A DNA stretch of 64,000 nucleotides from Sinorhizobium fredii NGR234 (GCF_000018545.1 NC_012587.1:1364001-1428000), one strand, 5' to 3'. Positions 19,818 through 31,365 are shown, counted from the first letter of the stretch. The notes: generated by a model not told the origin, from the letters alone. Numbers and translations: made by a program.

Positions 19818-19822
19818 AGGCC

Positions 19823-20704
19823 ATGGCCGTTTCGCACCTGCCGCGTACGAGCGGCAGGCTTGCCATCATCGCAGGCGCCGGCGCCCTCCCGCACCATGTG
19901 GCGGAGGCCGCCCGCCGGCAGGGAGAAGACCCGTTCATTATTGCGCTGTCGCGGGAGGCTGATGCCGATTGGAGCGGCTTCGACCACGCCACTCTGGCCA
20001 TTGGTGATTTCGCCGCCATCAGCAAAGCCTTTGCGGCGGAGGGAATCGATCGGGTCGTGCTTTCCGGCGCGGTCCGGCGGCGGCCGGATTGGCGCGACAT
20101 CCGCCCGACCCTGAAAACGCTGGCAAAAGTACCGAGCGTGCTCAGGACGCTGGTCTCCGGCGGAGACGACGCAGTCTTGCGCATGGCCATGGACCTGATC
20201 GAAGCAAGTGGCGCCCGGGTCATCGGCGCGCACGAGGTCGTTCCCGGCCTGCTTGCGGACATTGGCCCCATTGGAGAACACACGTCGACGGACGACGACC
20301 TGCGTGACATCGAGGCGGGTATCGCTGCCGCCAACGCCCTGGGGACGCTCGACGTCGGACAGGGGGCCGTCGCCATCGGGGGCAGGGTGGTGGCACTGGA
20401 AGGCGCCGAGGGAACCGACGCCATGCTGGCGCGGGTCGCCGAACTGAAGGCGGACGGCCGTGTGTCGAGCCGACGTCGCGGCGTTCTCGTCAAGCTCTGC
20501 AAGCCGCAACAGGACGAGCGTGCAGATCTGCCGTCGATCGGTCCCTCGACCGTGGCGGGCGCCGAAGCGGCAGGGCTCGCCGGCATAGCCGTCGAGGCCG
20601 GGCGCGCACTCGTCCTCGAACGGCCGGCGGTCATCGAGACGGCGAACCGAAGCGGTCTTTTCGTTCTGGGGATCGAGCGCAATGCTCGTGAGCGGCCGCG
20701 ATGA
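19823..20704 (+). CDS. lpxI: UDP-2,3-diacylglucosamine pyrophosphatase LpxI
   Basis: This 293-residue protein belongs to the LpxI (DUF1009) family, which replaces LpxH in alphaproteobacteria and hydrolyses UDP-2,3-diacylglucosamine to lipid X. Recognisable parts are LAIIAGAGALPHHVAEAA, DRVVLSGAVRRRPDWRDI, and the C-terminal GPSTVAGAEAAGLAGIAVEAG. I chose the ATG at 19823; a TTG at 19814 that overlaps the lpxA stop is an alternative. It sits between lpxA and lpxB, exactly where its reaction falls in the pathway. Confidence 0.95.
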   Translation: MAVSHLPRTSGRLAIIAGAGALPHHVAEAARRQGEDPFIIALSREADADWSGFDHATLAIGDFAAISKAFAAEGIDRVVLSGAVRRRPDWRDIRPTLKTLAKVPSVLRTLVSGGDDAVLRMAMDLIEASGARVIGAHEVVPGLLADIGPIGEHTSTDDDLRDIEAGIAAANALGTLDVGQGAVAIGGRVVALEGAEGTDAMLARVAELKADGRVSSRRRGVLVKLCKPQQDERADLPSIGPSTVAGAEAAGLAGIAVEAGRALVLERPAVIETANRSGLFVLGIERNARERPR

Positions 20705-21885
20705 CAGGGCGGACCTACCGGCTGGCGATCATAGCCGGCGAGGTTTCCGGAGACCTGCTCGGCGCCGATCTGGTGCGCGCTCTTCGGGGGCGGATCGACG
20801 GGGCGATTGAACTCGTCGGGGTTGGTGGGGATGCGCTGGAGGCCGAGGGCCTTGTTTCCCTGTTCGATTATTCCGAACTGTCGATCATGGGCTTCTCGCA
20901 GGTCCTGGCACGCCTGCCGCAACTTCTCTTGCGCATAAGACAGACCGCCCGCGCCATTGCGGCGGCGCGCCCGGATGCCCTCGTCATCATCGACAGCCCC
21001 GATTTTACCCATCGTGTCGCCCGCCAGGTGCGCGCCGCCCTGCCTGATCTGCCGATCATCGACTATGTCTGTCCGAGCGTCTGGGCCTGGAAGCCGGAGC
21101 GGGCGCCCCGGATGCTCGGCTATGTCGACCATGTGCTTGCCGTGCTTCCCTTCGAGCCGGAGGTGATGGCAAAGCTCGGCGGGCCGCCGACCACCTATGT
21201 CGGCCATCGGCTCGCCTCGGACGCCAATCTGATCGCGGTTCGGGAGCACCGGCGTCAGAGGCAGCAGGTGGAGCAGGTGGAGGGAACCAGGACCTGTCTG
21301 CTGCTTCCGGGCTCGCGCGCCAGCGAGATCAGCCGCTTGCTGCCGGTCTTCGACGAAGCCGTCCTGGAAATCGCGGCACGCAATCCGGGCACCCGTTTCC
21401 TGCTGCCGACGGTACCGCGGCAGGAGCGGCGCGTGCGAGAGCTGACCGCAGCCTGGAAGGTTCAGCCGGAGATCTCCGTTGAGTCGGAAATGAAATGGCG
21501 AGCCTTCAGCGAGGCGGATACGGCGATCGCCGCTTCGGGCACGGTCATCCTCGAATTGGCCCTGGCAGGCGTTCCGGTTGTTTCGACCTATCGTGCGGAC
21601 TGGCTGGTTACGCTCCTCCATGAAAAGATCCGCATCTGGACGGCGGCACTGCCGAACCTCATTGCCGATTTTCCGGTCGTTCCCGAATATTTCAACAAGT
21701 CCATTCGGCCCGGAACGCTCACCCGCTGGTTCGAGAGGCTTTCGCGCGACACGCCGCAGCGCGCCGCCATGCTTGACGGCTTCGCGATCGTGCAACAGCG
21801 CATGGCGACCGACAGCCCGCCGGGCGAGAAGGCGGCAGAAATCGTCCTCAGCTATCTCCAAAGCAAAAAGCCCGGCCATTCCTGA
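20701..21885 (+). CDS. lpxB: Lipid A disaccharide synthase LpxB
   Basis: This 394-residue GT19 glycosyltransferase joins lipid X and UDP-diacylglucosamine to the lipid A disaccharide. The N-terminal AGEVSGDLLGADLV, the central YVCPSVWAWKPERA and the nucleotide-binding LLLPGSRASEISRLLPVF are all family landmarks. It overlaps lpxI by four bases (ATGA). A run of Gln/Glu/Val codons around residues 180-195 (REHRRQRQQVEQVEG) is a small insertion. The stop codon lies within the downstream terminator loop. Confidence 0.97.
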   Translation: MTGRTYRLAIIAGEVSGDLLGADLVRALRGRIDGAIELVGVGGDALEAEGLVSLFDYSELSIMGFSQVLARLPQLLLRIRQTARAIAAARPDALVIIDSPDFTHRVARQVRAALPDLPIIDYVCPSVWAWKPERAPRMLGYVDHVLAVLPFEPEVMAKLGGPPTTYVGHRLASDANLIAVREHRRQRQQVEQVEGTRTCLLLPGSRASEISRLLPVFDEAVLEIAARNPGTRFLLPTVPRQERRVRELTAAWKVQPEISVESEMKWRAFSEADTAIAASGTVILELALAGVPVVSTYRADWLVTLLHEKIRIWTAALPNLIADFPVVPEYFNKSIRPGTLTRWFERLSRDTPQRAAMLDGFAIVQQRMATDSPPGEKAAEIVLSYLQSKKPGHS

Positions 21886-21896
21886 CCGGGCTTTTT
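21865..21896. terminator. Bidirectional terminator between lpxB and gltA
   Basis: AAAAAGCCCGG at 21865-21875 pairs with CCGGGCTTTTT at 21886-21896 around a 10-base loop. The A-run and T-run make it work on both strands. It serves convergent lpxB (+) and gltA (-) and overlaps the last lpxB codons and stop. Confidence 0.9.
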
Positions 21897-21915
21897 CAAA
21901 GGTGGGCTGTTGCGA

Positions 21916-23205
<1,290 letters not shown>

Positions 23206-23521
23206 GGGACCCTCCGTCTTTTGGCGCTGTGGCACATCGTCCTATGCCACCAAATTAAGCGTTGCGAATTTGCTATATGATTTAGTTTCGACTGCCAAGC
23301 TGTACGAAAGGCAAATTGTGCGATGCGAAAATGTGCATATGGCGGCGCAACAAACACATGTTATGGCAATATATCCGCAAAGATCAATGATCGCTAATCT
23401 CGCGGTAAAGCCATGCGCGGTTAGCTCTGCCTATTTTTTCGGCAGCTAGTCTTCCGATTGCAATGCGGTTCCTTTGGTTGCAGGATCGGCGCAGGCAGCC
23501 AGAGGGGTAAAGCAGGGCGAA
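23206..23521. other. Intergenic region between gltA and comEC-like
   Basis: These 316 bases contain no convincing gene. The part next to gltA (about 23240-23410) is AT-rich compared with its surroundings. On the minus strand TTGGCA (23298-23293) lies upstream of TATAGC/TAGCAA (about 23277-23270), a candidate gltA promoter with non-ideal spacing. The part next to comEC is GC-rich and may be translated if a TTG at 23474 is used. Confidence 0.5.
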
Positions 23522-25969
23522 ATGCGGGAGGGGCGGGGACCGGCGAGGCTGCGCGACGCGGAGCGCGGCGCATGGCGTCTATCAGGCCCCGTTGTGGTGC
23601 TCGATACTCGCGAACCCGTGCAGATCCAGGTGGCTCAAGATCCCCTTGTGCGGCTCGATCGCCGCTTTTCCGCCAGCCAACTTCGAACTTCGGCAGGCTC
23701 CATCGCCGATGGTCTACGCGCGAAGTTGCGCGAGGAAGATGATTTCGGCCATGGCTTCGTGTTGATTCCGGTGCTTCTGGCGCTTGGTGCGATCCTTTGG
23801 TTTTCCCTGCCGGAAGACGTCGGACCTGCCAAACTCGCAGCGCTGCTTTGCATTTTCGGCATATCTGCATTGTTCTGCCGGGGAGATTTGCGTGCGTGGC
23901 GGCCGCTCGCGCTCGCGCCAGCCATCCTCGTCGCCGGCATGCTGCTTGCCGCGATAGAGACGCGCCGTGTCGATACCGTCATCCTCGATGGTTCGGTGAC
24001 GACGAATCTGCGTGGCACGGTGCTGTCGCGTGAGCCGGACGACAGAGGGCGCTGGCGCTACCTGGTCGAGATCGGCGGGACTTCGGGGCCGAAGCTTCGC
24101 AGGCCGCCCGGGAAAGCGACGCTTTTGGCACGCAGTCGGCACGAACCCTTTCCCATCGGTTCCGCCATCGAGGGCAAGGTTCGTCTCTCGCCGCCCTCCG
24201 GCCCGGCGCTGCCGGGTCTCAACGATTTCGCATTCGATGCCTATTTCAAAGGTGTGGGCGCCGTCGGCTTCTTCTACGGTGCGCCGCGCAGGCCAGGGGA
24301 GGGCGATGGCAGTCTCTCGCTCTCCCTTCAGATGGCCGCCCGCCTGGCGGCTTTGCGCGAAACGGTGGGCAATCGGATTCGTTCGGCGATCGGCGGCGAT
24401 ACCGGCGCCATCGCCGCAGCGCTGGTGACCGGTGAGGAACGCGCCATCAGCCGCGAGACCGTCGAGACATTGCGGGCCGCCGGGCTTTCGCACGTCCTTG
24501 CGATCTCCGGGCTTAACATGGTGCTGGCAGCCGGCACCTTCCTCATCGGCGCGCGAACGCTGCTGAGCCTCGTTCCAGGCCTTGCGGCGAGGCGCCCGAT
24601 CAAGAAGTTTGCCGCCGCCGGCGCGCTCACCATGGTTTTCCTCTATATCCTGATTTCCGGTGGGGCGGTGTCGGCCCTCAGATCCTGGATCATGATCTCG
24701 ATCATGCTCGTCGCCGTCCTTTTCGACCGCGTCTCCATCAGCCTGCGCAACGTCGCGCTTGCCGCCCTCATCATCATCGCATGGTCGCCCTCGGCCGTGG
24801 CCGGGCCCGGCTTTCAGATGTCCTTTGCCGCGACGCTGGCACTCGTCGCCGGCTATGCGCGCTGGCGGGACCATCGGCTGCGGAATGCGGATGCCAAGTC
24901 ATCTCGACTGGGCCAAGTCTCCGGTCCCGTCGTCGCCACCGTCGCGACGTCGCTCATTGGCGGTCTCGCCACGGCCGTCTATGCGGCAGCGCACTTCCAT
25001 CGGCTGCCCGCCTACGGGCTCCTCGCCAATGTCCTGACGACGCCGTTGATCGGCATTCTCATCATGCCGTTCGGGCTCTTTGCCATGCTGCTCATGCCCT
25101 TCGGGCTGGAACATTACCCCTTGATGGTGATGGGGCAGGGGCTGGATTGGATGCTTGGCGTCGCGCGCTATGTGGCGACGCTCGACGGCGAGTGGGTGAC
25201 GGGTCGGATCGGCGTCACGGGTTTCTTCCTGCTCGCTTTCGGCGGAGTGTTGCTCTGCGTGCTGAGAACCCGACTCGCCTTCCTCGGCGCGGCACTCATC
25301 CTTCTGGGCGGGTCATCGATTGCGCTGGAACGCCAGGCGGTACGGCCATCGATTACGATATCCGAAGACGGCCAGTTGGTCGGGCTGATCGTGGGAGACG
25401 CGATCGGCACCAACAAGTCGCGGCCGCCGGAGTTCATCTTCTCGCAATGGCGACGGGCGCTTGCTCTCGACAGCCACGTCGCGCCGGTCGAGACGGCCGC
25501 CGGCGGCCGGAGCACCAATGATGTTGAACGCCGCCCGCCGCGGAATTCCGCGGGCACGCAACCGGTCGACGCAAGAGCGAGCGCGGCCGAAGCGGCGACG
25601 GCCTTGACCGCTGCGAAGCCGGGAAACTTTTCTTGCCGCAAGGGCGAGTGGTGCGTCGGTCGCAGCCGGGAGGGGTGGGCAGTAGCCGTCGTCGATGTGC
25701 CGGAGGTTTTCGCGGTGCTCTGCGGCCGTGTCGATCTGCTGATCGCCGCAACGCGGCGGACGCTGCCGGCCTGTTCGTCAGGCAAGTCGCTGGTCGTGAC
25801 CGGTGCGACATTGCGACAGACTGGTGCGATCGAGATCTATGCCGATGCGGCGGCGCCTGAGCGCATGCGCATCGTAACGTCGTTCCCGTCGACGCAAAGG
25901 CCTTGGCAGCGGCACCGGCGCTATGACTGGCGCAGCGATAGTTTTTCCTCGGAACAGGCTGCGTTCTAG
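23522..25969 (+). CDS. ComEC/Rec2 family membrane protein without nuclease motif
   Basis: This protein of about 815 residues is a polytopic membrane protein of the ComEC/Rec2 family, the DNA-uptake channel of competent bacteria. A DUF4131-like N-terminal region is followed by the Competence domain with LSHVLAISGLNMVLAAGT and a long set of hydrophobic helices. The C-terminal third (from about residue 620) is where many family members carry a metallo-beta-lactamase-like nuclease, but I find no HxHxDH signature there. The ATG at 23522 is a guess among several starts (TTG 23474 upstream); the first 75 residues are poorly conserved in type. No other competence genes are nearby. Confidence 0.8.
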   Translation: MREGRGPARLRDAERGAWRLSGPVVVLDTREPVQIQVAQDPLVRLDRRFSASQLRTSAGSIADGLRAKLREEDDFGHGFVLIPVLLALGAILWFSLPEDVGPAKLAALLCIFGISALFCRGDLRAWRPLALAPAILVAGMLLAAIETRRVDTVILDGSVTTNLRGTVLSREPDDRGRWRYLVEIGGTSGPKLRRPPGKATLLARSRHEPFPIGSAIEGKVRLSPPSGPALPGLNDFAFDAYFKGVGAVGFFYGAPRRPGEGDGSLSLSLQMAARLAALRETVGNRIRSAIGGDTGAIAAALVTGEERAISRETVETLRAAGLSHVLAISGLNMVLAAGTFLIGARTLLSLVPGLAARRPIKKFAAAGALTMVFLYILISGGAVSALRSWIMISIMLVAVLFDRVSISLRNVALAALIIIAWSPSAVAGPGFQMSFAATLALVAGYARWRDHRLRNADAKSSRLGQVSGPVVATVATSLIGGLATAVYAAAHFHRLPAYGLLANVLTTPLIGILIMPFGLFAMLLMPFGLEHYPLMVMGQGLDWMLGVARYVATLDGEWVTGRIGVTGFFLLAFGGVLLCVLRTRLAFLGAALILLGGSSIALERQAVRPSITISEDGQLVGLIVGDAIGTNKSRPPEFIFSQWRRALALDSHVAPVETAAGGRSTNDVERRPPRNSAGTQPVDARASAAEAATALTAAKPGNFSCRKGEWCVGRSREGWAVAVVDVPEVFAVLCGRVDLLIAATRRTLPACSSGKSLVVTGATLRQTGAIEIYADAAAPERMRIVTSFPSTQRPWQRHRRYDWRSDSFSSEQAAF

Positions 25970-26148
25970 GAGGGATCAGGCATATAGCTTCGGTCTGGCG
26001 TTGCCACGCTGTTATTCATGATTATTATACTCCAGATATCCTTGTCATCCGAACCCGGTTTGTCGTAAGGAGCATGCCGGCGAGGAAAGCCTGGCTTGCC
26101 CGACGCGCCGAAGCCGATCGGGTCAGCGCACGATTTATGAGGAACGAG

Positions 26149-27099
<951 letters not shown>

Positions 27100-27104
27100 G
27101 GGCC

Positions 27105-27530
27105 ATGGCTGGGCGTGTATCCGAAGACAGCGGCGATCTCGACGAGAACAGCGAGATCAACGTCACGCCGTTCATCGACGTGATGCTGGTTCTCCTGATC
27201 ATCTTCATGGTGGCCGCCCCCCTGGCGACCGTCGACATGAAGGTGGATCTGCCGCAATCGGTCGCCGCGCCGACGCCGCGCGACGACAAGCCGGTCTTCG
27301 TGACGTTGAAGGCGGACCTCTCGCTCGCGATCGGCAATGAGGAGACGGCACGGGACGCCTTCGTCGCTGAGCTCGAGCGCATCACCAACGGAAGCAAGGA
27401 AACCCGCGTCCTGCTTCGCGCCGACCGACTGGTCGACTACGGCGAGTTGATGGCAGTCATGAACCTGATACAGGGAGCGGGCTACGGCAAGATAGCGCTC
27501 GTCGGGCTCGAGGCCGCACCCGGCCGCTGA
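27105..27530 (+). CDS. exbD: TonB-system energizer ExbD
   Basis: This 141-residue single-span protein partners ExbB. The TM helix carries the essential proton-binding Asp25 in NVTPFIDVMLVLLIIFMV, at the same number as in E. coli. The periplasmic domain includes RADRLVDYGELMAVMNLIQ. The ATG at 27105 was chosen; a GTG at 27096 overlapping the exbB stop is the alternative. Confidence 0.95.
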   Translation: MAGRVSEDSGDLDENSEINVTPFIDVMLVLLIIFMVAAPLATVDMKVDLPQSVAAPTPRDDKPVFVTLKADLSLAIGNEETARDAFVAELERITNGSKETRVLLRADRLVDYGELMAVMNLIQGAGYGKIALVGLEAAPGR

Positions 27531-27569
27531 CGGCTCTCGCCGTACCAGTCGCCATCATCCAACCGCATC

Positions 27570-27606
27570 GAGCCGCCAGCCTTGCCCGCTGGCGGCTCTG
27601 CTTTTT
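27570..27606 (+). terminator. Rho-independent terminator after exbD
   Basis: A perfect 11-base stem (27570-27580 with 27588-27598) with a 7-base loop is followed by TGCTTTTTG. It ends the exbBD unit 40 bases after the stop. Confidence 0.85.
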
Positions 27607-27748
27607 GCGGTCCGAACGCCGCGGTCGCTTGAAACCGGCGGTGCGGCGAATTATGAGCTTAGGCAAGAGGCTGTCACGCAGCCAGGCTGAGATCGCGCGC
27701 AGGTTCCGGGTTGGCGGCGCCGCGCCCATTCGCACATGAGGCAGAATC

Positions 27749-28408
27749 ATGAACTTCGAAGCAGCGCGCATTAAGATGGTGGACAACCAGATCCGAACGA
27801 CGGATGTGACCTCCCATTCGGTTCTGACTGCCTTCCTCACCGTGCCACGCGAGGAATTCGTGCCGGCGAAGATGAAGGAACTGGCCTATATCGACACCGA
27901 TATCGAGCTTGTCGGCGGGGCCGCGCCGCGCCACCTCATGGAGCCGTCTCCATTGGCGAAATTGCTGCAACTCGCCCGAATCAGCAAATCGGACAAGGTC
28001 CTCGAGATCGGTTCCGGGACGGGGTACGCTTCCGCCTTGCTGTCGCTGATCGCCGGCTCCGTGGTGGCGCTGGAAAGCGATGAGTCGCTGATTGCCGCAG
28101 CGACTGAAACGCTGGCGCGTCTCGGCTATGGCAACGCTGCGGTAACAAGCGGCGATCTCACCAAGGGATATGCAGCCGAAGCCCCCTATGACGTGATCTT
28201 TATCAACGGTGCGGTCGAAGCTATCCCAGCCCCGCTCTTCGAGCAGCTTCGTGATGGCGGTCGCCTCGTCGCCGTTGAAGGGTTTGGTAACGCCTCGCGT
28301 GCAAAACTCTACACGCGTGAATCGGGCAGGACTTCCGAGCGATCCGATTTCAACACGTCCGTGAAGCCGCTGCCTGGCTTCCATCGCGAGCGGTCGTTTA
28401 TTTTCTGA
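27749..28408 (+). CDS. Protein-L-isoaspartate O-methyltransferase-like protein
   Basis: This 219-residue class I SAM-dependent methyltransferase resembles PIMT. The N-terminus MNFEAARIKMVDNQIRTTDV and VPREEFVP, and the SAM motif VLEIGSGTGY (residues 84-93), are family-like. The loop that in PIMT reads QTISQP is here RHLMEP (residues 61-66), so the catalytic Ser/Thr is missing. Members of this subgroup commonly precede tolC in alphaproteobacteria, as here. Whether it repairs isoaspartate is doubtful. The 283 bases between it and tolC show no gene. Confidence 0.75.
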   Translation: MNFEAARIKMVDNQIRTTDVTSHSVLTAFLTVPREEFVPAKMKELAYIDTDIELVGGAAPRHLMEPSPLAKLLQLARISKSDKVLEIGSGTGYASALLSLIAGSVVALESDESLIAAATETLARLGYGNAAVTSGDLTKGYAAEAPYDVIFINGAVEAIPAPLFEQLRDGGRLVAVEGFGNASRAKLYTRESGRTSERSDFNTSVKPLPGFHRERSFIF

Positions 28409-28691
28409 GGTGCCTCTTATTGAGGCAACTCAGCATGCGCGTGTTAAGGCCAAATTCTGCAATGTTGCCAATCGGCAACGTATCATGTGTTTCTTTTTGA
28501 AATACCCCCCTCGAATGCAGTGTACGGTTGTCGTAAGTTCGAATCCGGGGTTCAAAGTGGAAAGAAGCGGTGATTTGCCCGCCGAGGGGCGGCAGGGCGC
28601 TTCGTCGCATTTGGATTGAGCGGGTCACCCATGGGGGATTTGATCCGCTGAAAATTGCCGGGCGCGTGCCGCTCGGCTGAACGGAGGGAAG

Positions 28692-30065
28692 ATGGTGTCG
28701 ATTGTCCGCAAAGCAGCCTTGTGGGCGGCTGTCTCGACCAGTGTATTGCTTGCGCCGCACGCTCTGCTCGCTGAGACGATCTCCGGGGCAATGGCCAAGG
28801 CCTACGGGAACAATCCGGATCTCAATGCCGCGCGTGCCGGTCTGCGTGCCACCGACGAAGGCGTTCCGATCGCCAAGTCCGGTTACCGCCCGCAGATTTC
28901 TGCCGCGGCGACCGGCACGCTGACACGCGTCGATCAGGAGAGAACGGGGACCCGCGATTTCCATGACGGGCAGGTCGGCATTTCGATCACCCAGACCATT
29001 TTCGACGGATTTCAGACCCTGAACAACGTCAGGGCAGCGCAATCGGACGTGTTCTCCGGCCGGGAGACGCTGAAGGCCAACGAGATCCAGATTCTTCTGG
29101 CCGCCGCCCAGTCCTATGCGAATATCGCCCGCGACCAGCAGATCGTCGCCATTCGTCGCCAGAACCTGGCCTTCCTCAGGGAGCAATTGAATGCTGCCCA
29201 GGCTCGCCTCGATGTCGGCGAGGGGACCCGGACCGACGTGAGCCAGGCTGATGCGGAACTCGCCAACGCCCAGTCGCTGCTCGTCACCGCAATTGCACAG
29301 TTGAAGCAGAGCGAAGCGGTCTATGTGCAGATCGTCGGCGACGCCCCGACGGGTATCCGGCAGCCGCGGCCGGCAACGAAGGCCATGCCGAGGTCGCTCG
29401 ATCAGGCGGTTGCCACCGGCCTGCGGGAGAACCCGCAGATTCTCGCAGCGCAGTACAACGTCGATTCGGCTGGTTTCCAGGTGAAATCGGCCGAGGGCAC
29501 GATGCTGCCCGGTGTCGTCCTACAGGGATCGGTGACGCGCAACACCGGCAATTCCGGGACAGCGGGTCTTGACGACACCACGGCGAGTGTTACCGCCCGC
29601 CTCGAAGTGCCGATCTATCAGGGCGGCGCTGAATACGGTCAGATCCGCCAGGCGAAGGAAGTCCTGGGTCAGCAACGCATTCTCGTCGATTCGGCGCGCG
29701 CATCGGTGCAGCAGACGGTCGTTTCCGCCCATGCGCAGCTCGAATCCGCGCTCGCCCGGATCACCGCAAGCCGGTCGCAGATTTCGGCCGCGAACCTTGC
29801 TTTGGAAGGCGTCATCGAAGAACGCAAGGTTGGCCAGCGCACCACCCTCGACGTGCTCGACTCGCAACAGGATGTTCTGGATGCCCAGGAAGCGCTTGCC
29901 GCCGCTCAGCGCGATGCTGTGGTGGCGAGCTACGCTCTGCTCGCGGCTATGGGCAAGCTGACCGTCAGGGACCAGGGACTGCAAGTGGCCGAGTACCGCC
30001 CCGAGCAGCACTACGAAGCCGTCAAGGACAAGTGGTTCGGCCTGCGTACCGTCGACGGGCGCTGA
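28692..30065 (+). CDS. tolC: TolC family type I secretion outer membrane protein
   Basis: This 457-residue outer-membrane channel serves type I secretion and RND efflux pumps. A signal peptide of about 27 residues (cleavage LLA-ET) is followed by two OEP repeats with the expected long helices and strands (SITQTIFDGFQTLNNVRAA and ARLEVPIYQGGAEYGQIRQA). GGAGGGA lies 4-5 bases before the ATG at 28692. In S. meliloti TolC is needed for protein and exopolysaccharide-related secretion, and for symbiosis. Confidence 0.95.
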   Translation: MVSIVRKAALWAAVSTSVLLAPHALLAETISGAMAKAYGNNPDLNAARAGLRATDEGVPIAKSGYRPQISAAATGTLTRVDQERTGTRDFHDGQVGISITQTIFDGFQTLNNVRAAQSDVFSGRETLKANEIQILLAAAQSYANIARDQQIVAIRRQNLAFLREQLNAAQARLDVGEGTRTDVSQADAELANAQSLLVTAIAQLKQSEAVYVQIVGDAPTGIRQPRPATKAMPRSLDQAVATGLRENPQILAAQYNVDSAGFQVKSAEGTMLPGVVLQGSVTRNTGNSGTAGLDDTTASVTARLEVPIYQGGAEYGQIRQAKEVLGQQRILVDSARASVQQTVVSAHAQLESALARITASRSQISAANLALEGVIEERKVGQRTTLDVLDSQQDVLDAQEALAAAQRDAVVASYALLAAMGKLTVRDQGLQVAEYRPEQHYEAVKDKWFGLRTVDGR

Positions 30066-30136
30066 GGTTATCGAGCGTTGCTTTTCTTGAGCTGACGACT
30101 TCGGTTCAGGAAATCTGATCATATTGCAAAGAAATA

Positions 30137-30177
30137 TCGCGCGCCCGTGATTGCCACGGGCGCGCGATTTGCTTTCG
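30137..30177 (+). terminator. Rho-independent terminator after tolC
   Basis: A 13-base perfect stem (30137-30149 with 30155-30167) with a 5-base loop is followed by TTTGCTTTC. It lies 71 bases after the tolC stop and separates tolC from popZ. Confidence 0.8.
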
Positions 30178-30333
30178 ATGCTGCGGAACCTGCTGCAAAA
30201 AAACAAATCTGTGCAAGAATTTCCTCAACTGATTCGCGACATTTGTTTCGTTCGCGGACTCACATAAGGTCTTTCGAAATCGGCACGCGGACCGCTTCCG
30301 ACACGCGCTTGTCCGCAGCAAACGAGGATTGAA

Positions 30334-31113
30334 ATGGCACAGCTCAATGTCGCACGAGAACCTTCGATGGATGAGATCCTGGCATCCATTCGCAAGATCA
30401 TCGAGAACAACGAGCCTGAGCTTGCCGGCGCAGGGCAAAGCTTCGAGGACGGTACGGACGACGCGATCGAATTGACGATCGACTCTGAAATCGATGCCGC
30501 GATATTCGATTCATCCGACACTCCCTCCCACATGTCGTCATCGAGCGCGGGGCCGGCCAGCATCGGCGCGGAAGTGCCGGCATCCTCTTCGTCGCCGCTT
30601 TCCCTTGCCGACGTGGCGGCACGGGTGCGCGCGGCCTCCGAGCGACATGCATCGCACTACGCCACCAAGGAGCCGACCAATGCCGAGCCGACCGGCCCGG
30701 TAGTGGACAGCCCGGTGATCACGCAGCGAATGGCGGCAGTTTCGTTTTCGAAAGCCCCCTCGGCTGCCGCCGAATCGGCGCCCGAGGGTGATTCGTCGCG
30801 CAGCCTTGCTGAAGAACCTGCGTCGATGTCCGCCGCGCCAGCGGCGCCGGCTCACTTGCCGGCTTTGGAAGCGGCGGAGAAGGGCGACAACGGCGGGGCG
30901 ATCGTTTCACCGGCCGTCGGCCGTCAGGTGGCGCGTGCTTTTGATGACCTGGCGCACGCCGTGGACTACGGGCCGAGGCGCTCATTCGACGAGATTGCCG
31001 AGGCCATGCTTCGTCCGATGCTGCAGGAATGGCTCGACGACAACTTGCCGACGCTGGTCGAGAGACTGGTGCGCGAAGAAATCGAGCGGGTCGCACGCGG
31101 TCCCCGTCGCTGA
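30334..31113 (+). CDS. popZ: Polar organizing protein PopZ (DUF2497 family)
   Basis: This 259-residue protein has the DUF2497/PopZ layout: an N-terminal binding helix (EPSMDEILASIRKIIENNEP), a long disordered linker rich in Ala, Ser, Pro and Glu (about residues 40-200), and a C-terminal oligomerisation region (MLRPMLQEWLDDNLPTLVER). PopZ polymers anchor the ParB-origin complex and cell-cycle regulators at the pole; in Rhizobiales PopZ marks the growing pole. Position just before valS is conserved, but here an IS separates the two. Confidence 0.9.
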   Translation: MAQLNVAREPSMDEILASIRKIIENNEPELAGAGQSFEDGTDDAIELTIDSEIDAAIFDSSDTPSHMSSSSAGPASIGAEVPASSSSPLSLADVAARVRAASERHASHYATKEPTNAEPTGPVVDSPVITQRMAAVSFSKAPSAAAESAPEGDSSRSLAEEPASMSAAPAAPAHLPALEAAEKGDNGGAIVSPAVGRQVARAFDDLAHAVDYGPRRSFDEIAEAMLRPMLQEWLDDNLPTLVERLVREEIERVARGPRR

Positions 31114-31330
31114 TCCGTTGCCGGAGGGCGGCTCGCAGCGCTCGAAAGAGCGACGAGGCGCCGGTCCTGATGCTTGCTTGGCGCCTGAGCTGTCTAGCCC
31201 GCTTCTCTCACCGCCTTTAGCGCCGGTGGCGCAACTCGGCCCGCCGGGACGCCTGTTTGGCGCTCCGGCTTCGAAGACGAACGGAGTCGGCGCCACTGTG
31301 AGCGGCGGGTCTGGGTTCGGCGATGTCTCC

Positions 31331-31344
31331 TGTTCTGGTTGCGG
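31331..31344 (+). repeat. IS left terminal inverted repeat
   Basis: TGTTCTGGTTGCGG is perfectly complementary to 32851-32864 at the other side of the transposase gene. It lies 22 bases from the transposase stop. Confidence 0.85.
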
Positions 31345-31365
31345 AAGGGTTTCAGGCCGGCGGCA

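Noticed and set aside
19795..21879. 694-codon minus-strand frame opposite lpxI-lpxB
   Set aside because: Antisense to two genes with intact family signatures; would need to span both.
23714..24874. 386-codon minus-strand frame opposite the comEC-like gene
   Set aside because: No family features and antisense to clear membrane helices.
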